DNA of 5,248 nucleotides, from the NCBI RefSeq assembly GCF_000966975.1, contig NZ_JZWV01000516.1:1-5248 (forward strand). The letters are read 5' to 3'. Source of the stretch: Streptomyces katrae (lineage in GTDB: Bacteria; Actinomycetota; Actinomycetes; Streptomycetales; Streptomycetaceae). The notes under the pieces were generated by a model. That model was given only the letters and a program-made list of their open reading frames with translations. It was not told the origin of the DNA and did no database searches. A program made the translations under genes and the position numbers. Below are positions 1-5,248 of the stretch, in pieces (the stretch's first letter is position 1; each line of letters opens with the position of its first letter).

Positions 1-21
1 AGAGATGTGTATAAGAGACAG
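1..21 (+). other. Tn5 mosaic-end sequencing adapter remnant (not genomic)
   Basis: Positions 3-21 read AGATGTGTATAAGAGACAG, which is exactly the 19-base Tn5 transposase mosaic end used in transposase-based (Nextera-type) libraries. It sits at the very first bases of the window and is AT-richer than everything after it, as expected for untrimmed adapter at a contig end. The two bases before it (AG) are probably also adapter; they are too few to tell which of the two library adapters it was. Genomic sequence starts at about position 22. It should not be read as a native transposon end. Confidence 0.96.
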
Positions 22-44
22 CACCTGTATTGCGCCTCCATCCT

Positions 45-67
45 GCCGGTTTCGGCCGTAAACCGGC
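45..67. repeat. Inverted repeat, 8-bp stem
   Basis: GCCGGTTT (45-52) is the exact reverse complement of AAACCGGC (60-67), with a 7-base loop. It is followed closely by a second inverted repeat at 72-101. No T-run follows, but Streptomyces terminators often lack one. It may be part of a terminator for a gene beyond the contig edge; the function is inferred only. Confidence 0.4.
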
Positions 68-71
68 TGTA

Positions 72-101
72 AGGCGCCCCTGGGCGCCCTCTCGGGCGCC
101 T
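72..101. repeat. GC-rich inverted repeat, 8-bp stem
   Basis: AGGCGCCC (72-79) pairs exactly with GGGCGCCT (94-101) around a 14-base loop. The loop contains a third GGGCGCCC copy (82-89), itself a perfect palindrome, so more than one fold is possible. Its closeness to the hairpin at 45-67 fits a tandem terminator or a structured leader, but neither role can be shown from sequence alone. Confidence 0.4.
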
Positions 102-124
102 GAAGGGGTCGGAAGTGAGGATTC

Positions 125-139
125 CCTCGTCTTACGAGG
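125..139. repeat. Small inverted repeat, 6-bp stem
   Basis: CCTCGT (125-130) pairs with ACGAGG (134-139) across three bases. It lies about 110 bases upstream of the small gene. It could be a protein-binding site or a leader hairpin, but arms this short are expected by chance fairly often in GC-rich DNA. Confidence 0.25.
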
Positions 140-233
140 TTTCTGGGCCCAGGGTGCCGGGGAGGACGTCTGCACACCCCATCCACTCCCTGACGGCGGA
201 CTGCCCCGCGCAGGTACGCCGCGACCCACGAAG

Positions 234-239
234 AGGGGG
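234..239 (+). promoter_or_regulatory. Ribosome binding site for the 55-residue protein
   Basis: AGGGGG lies 7 bases upstream of the ATG at 247. This spacing is why the 247 start is preferred to the in-frame GTG at 115, which would add 44 residues of low-complexity, unlikely protein sequence. Confidence 0.7.
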
Positions 240-246
240 CGCACCC

Positions 247-414
247 ATGGACGCATTCACCGCGGGTCTCCTGCAGCGCATCAGCGCCACGCAGTCGGAC
301 CTGAGCAAGGCCCGTGAGACGGGCGACGACTACCTCGCGGATGTGGAACAGGCCGCGCTGGAAGACCTCCAGCGGCTCGCCGCGGAGCACGGAGTGGCGG
401 TCAAGGCGGCCTGA
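247..414 (+). CDS. Small acidic helical protein of unknown function (55 aa)
   Basis: I do not recognise a named family. The predicted protein has 55 residues and starts MDAFTAGLLQRISATQSDL. It is acidic, with many Asp and Glu residues, and has no cysteine and no proline, glycine being its only strong helix breaker. The regular spacing of Leu, Ile, Val and Ala suggests one or two amphipathic helices. It has no signal peptide or membrane segment, so it is probably cytoplasmic. The ATG at 247 is supported by an AGGGGG RBS 7 bases upstream and by clean GC-rich third codon positions. An in-frame GTG at 115 gives a 99-residue alternative that I consider unlikely. The gene stands alone on this strand, converges on the monophosphatase gene, and is followed by hairpins. 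Small proteins like this are common as conserved hypotheticals in Streptomyces; a role as an adaptor or regulator would be speculation. Confidence 0.75.
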   Translation: MDAFTAGLLQRISATQSDLSKARETGDDYLADVEQAALEDLQRLAAEHGVAVKAA

Positions 415-434
415 CCGGGGCCCCCGCCCCGGTC
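413..434. repeat. Hairpin at the stop codon of the small gene
   Basis: GACCGGGG (413-420) pairs exactly with CCCCGGTC (427-434) over a 6-base loop. The left arm begins inside the TGA stop codon (412-414). It is the first of three hairpins between the convergent genes and may add to termination or protect the 3' end of the short transcript. Confidence 0.45.
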
Positions 435-465
435 TGCCTCCGGCCGTCCCGGCCCGAACGACACC

Positions 466-495
466 GCCCTCCCGGAGCCCCGGCCCCGGGAGGGC
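466..495. repeat. Second hairpin between the convergent genes
   Basis: GCCCTCCCGG (466-475) pairs exactly with CCGGGAGGGC (486-495), giving a 10-bp stem and a 10-base loop. It lies between the hairpin at the small gene's stop and the strong terminator stem at 509-544. It could be an auxiliary terminator or an mRNA-stabilising structure. Confidence 0.45.
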
Positions 496-508
496 ACCCG
501 GAACGGCG

Positions 509-544
509 ACGGACCCCCTGCCGCGGTCGCGGCAGGGGGTCCGT
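509..544. terminator. Bidirectional terminator hairpin between convergent genes
   Basis: Bases 509-524 are perfectly complementary to 529-544, a 16-bp stem with a 4-base loop (525-528). The core arms are GGACCCCCTGCCG and CGGCAGGGGGTCC. The stem lies 94 bases after the stop of the small plus-strand gene and 21 bases after the stop of the minus-strand monophosphatase gene, so it can serve both transcripts. There is no long T-run on either side, which is normal for Streptomyces terminators. It is the longest inverted repeat I found in the window. Confidence 0.85.
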
Positions 545-565
545 TCGCATGTCCGGCCCCGGGGC

Positions 566-1369
566 TCAGTCGTGCCAGGCCCCGGCCTCCTCCAGGAGCG
601 GCTGGAGCGAGGCGAAGACCGCCGGGCTCGCCGCCACGGCCAGCTCGCCCGAGAGCGGCTCGCCGGGCCTGCCGCCGGTCAGCGCGCCCGCCTCGCGGGC
701 GATCAGCTCGCCGGCCGCGAAGTCCCACGGGTTCAGGCCGCGCTCGTAGTACCCGTCCAGCCGCCCCGCCGCGACGTCGCACAGGTCGAGCGCCGCGGAG
801 CCGCCGCGCCGGACGTCGCGGACGACCGGGATGATCCGCCGGGCCACCTCGGCCTGGTGCTCCCGCCGGCTCTTGAGGTAGCCGAAGCCGGTGGCGACCA
901 GTGCCTGGTCCAGCGGGGCGGCCGCCCGGCAGGACAGCCGGGCGCTGCCCGACCAGGCCCCGCCGCCGAGCACGGCGTGGTACGTCTCCCCGCGCATCGG
1001 GGCCGCCACCACGCCCACCACGGTCTCGCCCCGGTACTCGGCGGCGATGGACACGCCCCAGGCGGGGAGCCCGTAGAGGTAGTTGACGGTGCCGTCCAGC
1101 GGGTCGACGACCCAGCGGACCCCGCTGGTGCCGACGACGTCCGCGCCCTCCTCGCCGAGCAGCCCGTCCCCGGGCCGCCGCTCGGCGAGGATCCCGGTGA
1201 TCAGCTTCTCCGCCGCGAGGTCCATCTCGGTGACCACGTCGATCGGGCTGCTCTTGGTCGCCGCCACCGCCAGATCGGCCGGGCGGCCGTCGCGCAGCAG
1301 CTCCCCGGCCCGCCGGACGGCCTCCAGGCCCACGTCCAGCAGTTCGGCCTTCAGCTCCTGTGAGATCAC
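566..1369 (-). CDS. Inositol monophosphatase family protein (SuhB-like), 267 aa
   Basis: This is a Mg2+-dependent, Li+-sensitive-type sugar phosphatase fold, predicted to be cytoplasmic. The metal-binding pieces are all present: VVTEMD at 45-50, GEEG at 72-75 (Glu73 as ligand), the family motif DPLDGTVN at 89-96 with Asp89, Asp92 and Thr94, and the C-terminal motif WDFAAGELIAREAGA at 215-229 with Asp216. Length is normal for the family. Members hydrolyse myo-inositol 1-phosphate and related substrates; paralogues act on histidinol phosphate, fructose-1,6-bisphosphate or 3'-phosphoadenosine 5'-phosphate, and the sequence does not settle which. The start is GTG at 1369, followed by ISQELK, with AGGGGGAG just upstream. 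It is the second gene of an operon with hemH, 9 bases downstream of it, and ends 21 bases before a strong terminator hairpin. No functional link to heme synthesis is known to me. Confidence 0.93.
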   Translation of the reverse strand: MISQELKAELLDVGLEAVRRAGELLRDGRPADLAVAATKSSPIDVVTEMDLAAEKLITGILAERRPGDGLLGEEGADVVGTSGVRWVVDPLDGTVNYLYGLPAWGVSIAAEYRGETVVGVVAAPMRGETYHAVLGGGAWSGSARLSCRAAAPLDQALVATGFGYLKSRREHQAEVARRIIPVVRDVRRGGSAALDLCDVAAGRLDGYYERGLNPWDFAAGELIAREAGALTGGRPGEPLSGELAVAASPAVFASLQPLLEEAGAWHD

Positions 1370-1372
1370 GTT

Positions 1373-1380
1373 CTCCCCCT
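1373..1380 (-). promoter_or_regulatory. RBS overlapping the hemH stop codon
   Basis: Read on the minus strand, the hemH stop TAG (1381-1379) runs directly into AGGGGGAG, then AAC, then the GTG start at 1369. The last two bases of the stop codon are the first two of the RBS. Ribosomes ending hemH would therefore stop on the next gene's initiation site, which points to translational coupling. Confidence 0.8.
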
Positions 1381-2545
1381 ACGCGTACGGGCTGTCCGCG
1401 CCGGCGGCCGCCGGGCGCGGCGCGCGCGCCGGGCAGCAGCCCACCGCGCACAGGTCGTGGCTCTGGCCCAGGGTGCCCAGCCAGCACTCGGCGGGCCGCT
1501 CGCCGCGCTCGCGGGCCGCCCGTTCCAGCACCAGTTCCCGTACGGCCGCGGCGAACCGCGGGTCGGCGCCGACGGTGGCGGAGCGCGCTACGGGCAGACC
1601 CAGCTCGGCGGCCTTGGCCGTTGCCTCGGTGTCGAGGTCGTAGAGGACCTCCATGTGGTCGGAGACGAAGCCGATGGGCACCATGACCACCGCCGGCGCG
1701 CCCTCGCCGTGCAGGGCCTCCAGGTGGTCGCTGATGTCCGGCTCCAGCCACGGGATGTGCGGGGCGCCGCTGCGGGACTGGTAGACGAGCTGCCAGGGGC
1801 GGGCCGTGCCGGTCTCGGCCTCGACGGCGTCGGCGATCACCCGGGCCACGTCGAGGTGCTGCCTGACGTAGGCCCCGCCCTCGCCGCCCCCGGTGTGCTC
1901 CTCGACCGGGCCGGAGGTGTCGGCGGCCGCGGTGGGGATCGAGTGCGTGGTGAAGGCGAGGTGGGCGCCGTCCCGTACGTCCTCGGGCAGGGCGGCGAGC
2001 GAGGCCAGCACCCCGTCGATCATGGGCCGGACGAAACCGGGGTGGTTGAAGTAGTGCCGCAGCTTGTCCACCCGGGGGAGCTCCAGGCCCTCCTCCGCCA
2101 GGGTCGCCAGCGCGTCGGCGAGGTTCTCCCGGTACTGGCGGCAGCCCGAGTAGGAGGCGTACGCGCTGGTGGCGAGGACGGCGATGCGGCGGCGCCCGTC
2201 GCGGACCATCTCGCGCATCACGTCGGTCAGGTACGGGGCCCAGTTCCGGTTGCCCCAGTAGACCGGCAGGTCCAGCCCGGCGTCGGCGAAGTCCTTGCGC
2301 AGCGCGGCCAGCAGTTCGCGGTTCTGCCCGTTGATCGGGCTGACCCCGCCGAAGCCGAAGTAGTGCTGCCCGACCTCCTTGAGGCGCTCGCGCGGGATCC
2401 CTCGCCCGCGGGTGACGTTCTCCAGGAACGGCACGACGTCGTCGGGTCCCTCGGGGCCGCCGAAGGACAGCAGCAGGAGGGCGTCGTAGGGGGCCGCGAG
2501 GCCTTCGGCCGCGGGCGCGTCGGGGGCACGGAGCTGGTCTGACAT
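1379..2545 (-). CDS. hemH: Ferrochelatase (actinobacterial coproporphyrin III type), 388 aa
   Basis: HemH, also named CpfC in the coproporphyrin-dependent pathway, inserts Fe2+ into a porphyrin; in actinobacteria this is coproporphyrin III, later decarboxylated to heme. Visible family marks are [11 protein letters not shown] at 26-36, [12 protein letters not shown] at 64-75, THSIP at 200-204 with the catalytic His201, QSRSG at 256-260, and [12 protein letters not shown] at 292-303 with the conserved acid Glu299. Cys135 (SGCRQYRE) and a C-terminal cluster, Cys354, Cys366, Cys370 and Cys371, resemble the ligand set of [2Fe-2S]-carrying actinobacterial ferrochelatases; the exact four ligands are inferred. 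There is no membrane segment. The N-terminus has about 18 extra residues before the conserved core, and the C-terminus ends in an Ala/Pro/Arg-rich tail (373-388). The ATG at 2545 has AGGA 8 bases upstream. It is the first gene of an operon with the monophosphatase gene and is divergent from the MFS gene. Confidence 0.96.
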   Translation of the reverse strand: MSDQLRAPDAPAAEGLAAPYDALLLLSFGGPEGPDDVVPFLENVTRGRGIPRERLKEVGQHYFGFGGVSPINGQNRELLAALRKDFADAGLDLPVYWGNRNWAPYLTDVMREMVRDGRRRIAVLATSAYASYSGCRQYRENLADALATLAEEGLELPRVDKLRHYFNHPGFVRPMIDGVLASLAALPEDVRDGAHLAFTTHSIPTAAADTSGPVEEHTGGGEGGAYVRQHLDVARVIADAVEAETGTARPWQLVYQSRSGAPHIPWLEPDISDHLEALHGEGAPAVVMVPIGFVSDHMEVLYDLDTEATAKAAELGLPVARSATVGADPRFAAAVRELVLERAARERGERPAECWLGTLGQSHDLCAVGCCPARAPRPAAAGADSPYA

Positions 2546-2730
2546 GCCCCGAATCCTGCCACTCGGGGTGGGCGCGGGAGAACCGGCCGGTCCGTATGCC
2601 GGGACGATCCACAGGTAAGGTGGCCCTAAGTTCCACCGTCTGAAATGTCGGTGTCGCCATATTCCCCGTGCGGGTGCCTCATCGGCGGTCGTAACCTGTA
2701 TGGGCCGAAGACGTCCCTTACGGAGAGACC
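2546..2730. promoter_or_regulatory. Divergent promoter region, hemH / MFS transporter
   Basis: These 185 bases separate the starts of hemH (minus) and the MFS gene (plus), so they must hold promoters for both. The middle part, about 2610-2700, is clearly AT-richer than the coding DNA around it, as is usual for promoters. I could not assign a convincing -35/-10 pair on either strand: TAACCT at 2692-2697 would make a -10 for the plus strand but has no good -35. RBSs lie at 2554-2557 (AGGA, minus, for hemH) and 2722-2725 (GGAG, plus, for the MFS gene). An iron-box-like sequence lies at 2611-2629. Confidence 0.7.
2611..2629. promoter_or_regulatory. Candidate iron box (DmdR/IdeR-type), imperfect
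   Basis: The sequence ACAGGTAAGGTGGCCCTAA matches the actinobacterial iron-box consensus TWAGGTWAGSCTWACCTWA at 13 of 19 positions. The left part AGGTAAGG matches fully and the distal right part CCTAA is in the correct register. The four bases after the left half and the two outermost left bases do not match. It lies 66 bases upstream of the hemH start, where a repressor could act. Known DmdR/IdeR proteins repress with Fe2+ bound. With six mismatches, binding is uncertain. Confidence 0.35.
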
Positions 2731-3987
2731 TTGCCCAGTCCCTACCGCGCGATATTCGCGGCCCCCGGCACCAAGGCCTTCAGCGCCGCCGGCCTCATAG
2801 GCCGGCTGCCGATCTCGATGGTCGGCGTCGGCATCCTGACGATGATCTCGGAGATCACCGGCCGCTACGCGATGGCGAGCGCCCTCACCGGCACCCTGGC
2901 CCTGGCCGCCGCGATGATCGGCCCCCAGGTCTCCCGGCTGGTCGACCAGTACGGGCAGCGGCGGGTGCTGCGCCCCGCGACCCTGGTCTCCGTCGCCTCG
3001 GTCACCGCCCTGGTGCTGGCCGCCGCCAACGGACTCCCCGACTGGACCCTCTTCGTCTTCGCGGCCGTCGCGGGCTGCGTGCCGAGCGTCGGCTCGATGG
3101 TCCGCGCCCGCTGGACCGAGCTCTACCGGGACGCGCCGCGCGAGCTGCACACCGCGTACTCCTTCGAGTCCGTGATCGACGAGGTCTGCTTCATCTTCGG
3201 CCCCATCCTGGCCATCGGGCTCTCGACCACCTGGTTCCCGGAGGCCGGTCCGGTGATCGCCGCCGGGTTCCTGCTCGTCGGCGTCTGGCTGCTCACCGCG
3301 CAGCGCGCCACCGAGCCGCCGCCGCACCCGCGCAGCCAGGACGGCGACCGCTCCTCCGCCCTGCGCTCCCCCGGCCTCCAGGTGCTGACGGCCACCTTCG
3401 TGGCGACCGGCGCGATCTTCGGGTCCATCGACGTGTCCACCCTCGCCTTCGCCGAGGAGCAGGGCCACAAGTCCGCCGCCAGCTTCATCCTGGCCATCTG
3501 GGCGGCCGGATCCTGTCTGGCGGGCATCGTCTTCGGCCTGCTCCATCTCAAGGGGCGGATGGAACGCAGGTGGGTACTGGGCATCTGTGCGATGGCCGTG
3601 AGTATGATCCCCCTCCTACTGGCCGGGAACCTTCCGTTTCTGGCCGTGGCGCTCTTCGTCTCGGGCCTCGCCATCGCTCCCACGATGATCACCACGATGG
3701 CCCTGATCGAAGCGCACGTACCACGCGCGAAGCTCACCGAGGGCATGACGTGGATCAGCACCGGCCTGGCGGTCGGCGTCGCGGTCGGTTCCTCCGTGAC
3801 CGGTCTGGTCATCGACGCGGCCGGAGCCCAGCGCGGGTACGTCGTCTCGATCTCGTCGGGGGTCGCCGCGGCGGCGGTGGCGTTCGCGGGTTACCGCCGG
3901 CTGACGAGGCCGGCGCAAGGGGAGGAGCCCTCGCGTGACGGCGACATCGGGGACAGCAGCGGAGAGCGGGCGGACCGCGTGGCGTAA
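2731..3987 (+). CDS. MFS transporter, 12 membrane segments, 418 aa
   Basis: This is a major facilitator superfamily permease of the cytoplasmic membrane. About twelve hydrophobic segments can be counted, roughly at residues 18-40, 45-66, 80-100, 104-121, 150-166, 173-190, 217-240, 250-272, 281-299, 301-325, 340-362 and 368-387. A motif A-like loop, [15 protein letters not shown] at 68-82, follows segment 2, and a polar central loop (about 191-213) joins the halves. The C-terminus is hydrophilic and acidic (395-418). The start is TTG at 2731 with GGAG 5 bases upstream. An in-frame TAA at 2692 with no ATG or GTG between rules out a longer form, and the next in-frame ATG falls inside segment 1. 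The last 53 bases overlap the downstream oxidase gene in another frame. The substrate cannot be predicted; a sugar, sugar acid or small drug-like molecule is possible. Confidence 0.92.
   Translation: MPSPYRAIFAAPGTKAFSAAGLIGRLPISMVGVGILTMISEITGRYAMASALTGTLALAAAMIGPQVSRLVDQYGQRRVLRPATLVSVASVTALVLAAANGLPDWTLFVFAAVAGCVPSVGSMVRARWTELYRDAPRELHTAYSFESVIDEVCFIFGPILAIGLSTTWFPEAGPVIAAGFLLVGVWLLTAQRATEPPPHPRSQDGDRSSALRSPGLQVLTATFVATGAIFGSIDVSTLAFAEEQGHKSAASFILAIWAAGSCLAGIVFGLLHLKGRMERRWVLGICAMAVSMIPLLLAGNLPFLAVALFVSGLAIAPTMITTMALIEAHVPRAKLTEGMTWISTGLAVGVAVGSSVTGLVIDAAGAQRGYVVSISSGVAAAAVAFAGYRRLTRPAQGEEPSRDGDIGDSSGERADRVA
3921..3927 (+). promoter_or_regulatory. RBS for the FAD oxidase inside the MFS gene
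   Basis: GGAGGAG, preceded by further purines (AAGG at 3917-3920), lies 7 bases upstream of the GTG at 3935. This is a near-ideal Shine-Dalgarno sequence inside the MFS coding region. It fixes the oxidase start and implies that both proteins are made from one mRNA. Confidence 0.85.
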
Positions 3988-5248
3988 CTGGGCGGGCAAC
4001 GTCCGCGCCACGCCCGCGCGCGTGGTGACTCCCGCTTCGGTCGGTGAGCTCCAGGAGGCGGTCCGCCGGGCCGCCGCGGAGGGCCTGCGGGTGAAGGCGG
4101 TCGGCACCGGCCACTCCTTCACCGCGGCCGCGGCCACCGACGGCGTGCTGGTACGGCCGCAGGCGCTCAGCGGGATCCTGTCGGTGGACCGGGCCGCCGG
4201 CACCGTCACCGTGGCGGCCGGCACGGCCCTGAAGGACCTCAACCGCGCCCTGGCCGCACAGGGCCTGTCGCTCACCAACATGGGCGACATCATGGAGCAG
4301 ACGGTCTCCGGCGCCACCAGCACCGGCACGCACGGCACGGGCCGCGACTCGGCCTCCATCGCCGCGCAGATCCGCGGGCTGGAGCTGGTCACGGCCGACG
4401 GCCGGCTGCTGGTCTGCTCCGAGAAGGAGAATCCGGAGGTGTTCGCGGCCGCCCGCCTCGGCATCGGCGCGCTGGGCGTCGTCACCTCGATCACCTTCGC
4501 GGTGGAGCCGCTGTTCCTCCTGACCGCCCGTGAGGAGCCGATGCGCTTCGACCGGGTGACCGCCGAGTTCGACCAGCACGTCGCGGAGAACGAGCACTTC
4601 GAGTTCTACTGGTTCCCCCACACCGGCAACTGCAACACCAAGCGCAACAACCGCAGCCAGGGCCCCGCCGCCCCGCCCGGCGCGGTCAGCGGCTGGATCG
4701 AGGACGAGCTGCTGTCGAACGGCCTCTTCCAGGCCGTCAACTCGCTGGGCCGCGCCGTCCCGGCGGCCATCCCCTCCATCGCCCGGATCGCCAGCCGCGC
4801 CCTGTCGGCGCGCACCTACACCGACATCCCGTACAAGGTGTTCACCAGCCCGCGCCGGGTGCGGTTCGTGGAGATGGAGTACGCCCTCCCGCGCGAGCGG
4901 GCCGTGGAGGCGCTGCGGGAGCTCAAGGCCATGGTCGACCGGTCCGGCCTGCGGATCAGCTTCCCGGTGGAGGTGCGCACGGCCCCGGCGGACGACATCC
5001 CGCTGTCGACGGCCTCGGGGCGGGAGACGGCGTACATCGCGGTGCACATGTACCGGGGCACCCCCTACCAGGCCTACTTCACGGCGGCCGAGCGCATCTT
5101 CACCGCCCACGGCGGGCGCCCCCACTGGGGCAAGGTGCACACCCGGGACGCGGAGTACCTGGCCGCGGCCTACCCGCGCTTCGGGGAGTTCACGGCGCTG
5201 CGCGACCGGCTGGACCCGGACCGGGTGTTCGGCAACGACTACCTGCGG
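3935..5248 (+). CDS. FAD-linked aldonolactone oxidase family protein (partial at 3' end)
   Basis: The reading frame is open from GTG at 3935 to the last base of the window, giving 438 residues ([20 protein letters not shown] at the start). It belongs to the vanillyl-alcohol oxidase-type flavoproteins of the D-arabinono-1,4-lactone / L-gulonolactone / alditol oxidase group. The FAD domain (about 20-195) has VGTGHSF at 57-63, where His60 is the expected site of covalent FAD attachment, and the loop SGATSTGTHGTG at 125-136. The C-terminal substrate domain ends with HWGK at 397-400, a hallmark of aldonolactone oxidases, then LDPDRVFGNDYLR at 426-438. Family members usually end a few residues after this point, so only the extreme C-terminus and stop are missing. 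These enzymes oxidise sugar lactones or polyols with O2, giving H2O2. There is no clear signal peptide, so it is probably cytoplasmic. It overlaps the MFS gene by 53 bases. The substrate is unknown. Confidence 0.93.
   Translation, partial: MTATSGTAAESGRTAWRNWAGNVRATPARVVTPASVGELQEAVRRAAAEGLRVKAVGTGHSFTAAAATDGVLVRPQALSGILSVDRAAGTVTVAAGTALKDLNRALAAQGLSLTNMGDIMEQTVSGATSTGTHGTGRDSASIAAQIRGLELVTADGRLLVCSEKENPEVFAAARLGIGALGVVTSITFAVEPLFLLTAREEPMRFDRVTAEFDQHVAENEHFEFYWFPHTGNCNTKRNNRSQGPAAPPGAVSGWIEDELLSNGLFQAVNSLGRAVPAAIPSIARIASRALSARTYTDIPYKVFTSPRRVRFVEMEYALPRERAVEALRELKAMVDRSGLRISFPVEVRTAPADDIPLSTASGRETAYIAVHMYRGTPYQAYFTAAERIFTAHGGRPHWGKVHTRDAEYLAAAYPRFGEFTALRDRLDPDRVFGNDYLR

Larger units (their letters stand above)
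22..246. other. Non-coding 5' region with short inverted repeats
   Basis: This stretch lies between the adapter and the small gene at 247. Reading frames cross it, but none gives a protein I recognise, and codon use is irregular. It holds three small hairpins (45-67, 72-101, 125-139). The rest, about 140-230, is GC-rich with nothing recognisable until the RBS. I could not find a consensus sigma-70-type promoter. The hairpins could end an upstream gene lost beyond the contig edge, or could form the leader of the small gene. Confidence 0.5.

Noticed and set aside
3..21. End of a native Tn5/IS50 element
   Set aside because: The mosaic end is an engineered sequence, it lies at the exact edge of the sequence, and no transposase or inverted partner is present.
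111..142. Possible extracytoplasmic-function sigma promoter (GGAAGT ... GGTTT)
   Set aside because: The spacing and the -10-like element do not fit the SigE or SigR consensus, so the match is too weak to call.
115..246. N-terminal extension of the small protein from GTG at 115
   Set aside because: The extra 44 residues are irregular and rich in Pro, Arg and Ser, whereas the ATG at 247 has an AGGGGG RBS at ideal spacing.
314..1363. A 349-residue plus-strand frame opposite the phosphatase gene
   Set aside because: It is a Pro/Arg/Ala-rich shadow with no recognisable domain, and it runs through the strong terminator hairpin.
1411..1432. Alternating CG run (possible Z-DNA-forming stretch)
   Set aside because: It is explained by Ala/Arg/Pro codons in the HemH C-terminal tail, and such runs are common in GC-rich genomes.
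330..2660. A 776-residue open frame on the minus strand across hemH and the phosphatase gene
   Set aside because: It is a Gly/Arg/Pro/Ala-rich shadow frame of two well-recognised genes. Long stop-free shadows are expected in DNA with such high third-position GC.
3809..5140. A 443-residue open frame on the minus strand opposite the oxidase
   Set aside because: It is a low-complexity His/Arg/Gly-rich antisense shadow. The plus strand encodes a complete flavoprotein domain order with intact motifs.

Overview
The window looks like chromosomal DNA from a Streptomyces-type actinomycete. GC content is very high, with G/C at almost every third codon position. Start codons include GTG and TTG, ribosome binding sites are strong and purine-rich, and the encoded proteins read as typical Streptomyces versions of their families. 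The first 21 bases are not genomic: positions 3-21 are the 19-base Tn5 mosaic end left by transposase-based library preparation, so the real sequence starts near position 22 at an assembly end.

Layout: (1) Positions 22-246 carry no convincing gene but several short inverted repeats. (2) A small plus-strand gene (247-414) encodes a 55-residue acidic, probably helical protein of unknown function. (3) Positions 415-565 separate convergent genes and hold consecutive hairpins. The last has a perfect 16-bp stem and is a likely bidirectional terminator. (4) On the minus strand, ferrochelatase hemH (1379-2545) is followed after 9 bases by an inositol monophosphatase-family gene (566-1369). The downstream RBS overlaps the hemH stop codon, so the two are probably one translationally coupled operon. 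(5) Positions 2546-2730 are a divergent promoter region with an imperfect DmdR/IdeR-like iron box candidate. (6) On the plus strand, an MFS transporter (2731-3987, TTG start) overlaps by 53 bases an FAD-linked aldonolactone oxidase-family gene (3935 to the window end). The oxidase is open at its 3' end but appears to lack only a few residues.

The most secure functional statement is that HemH inserts iron into a porphyrin for heme synthesis; in actinobacteria the substrate is normally coproporphyrin III. The divergent pair joins a membrane transporter to a flavin oxidase of the sugar-lactone/alditol type, which suggests uptake or export of a compound related to the oxidase substrate. No substrate can be read from the sequence. 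Most of the window is ordinary, conserved chromosomal sequence, and I see no convincing undescribed system. The points most worth checking are the adapter remnant, the iron-box candidate upstream of hemH, the two tightly coupled gene pairs, and the small unrecognised protein.
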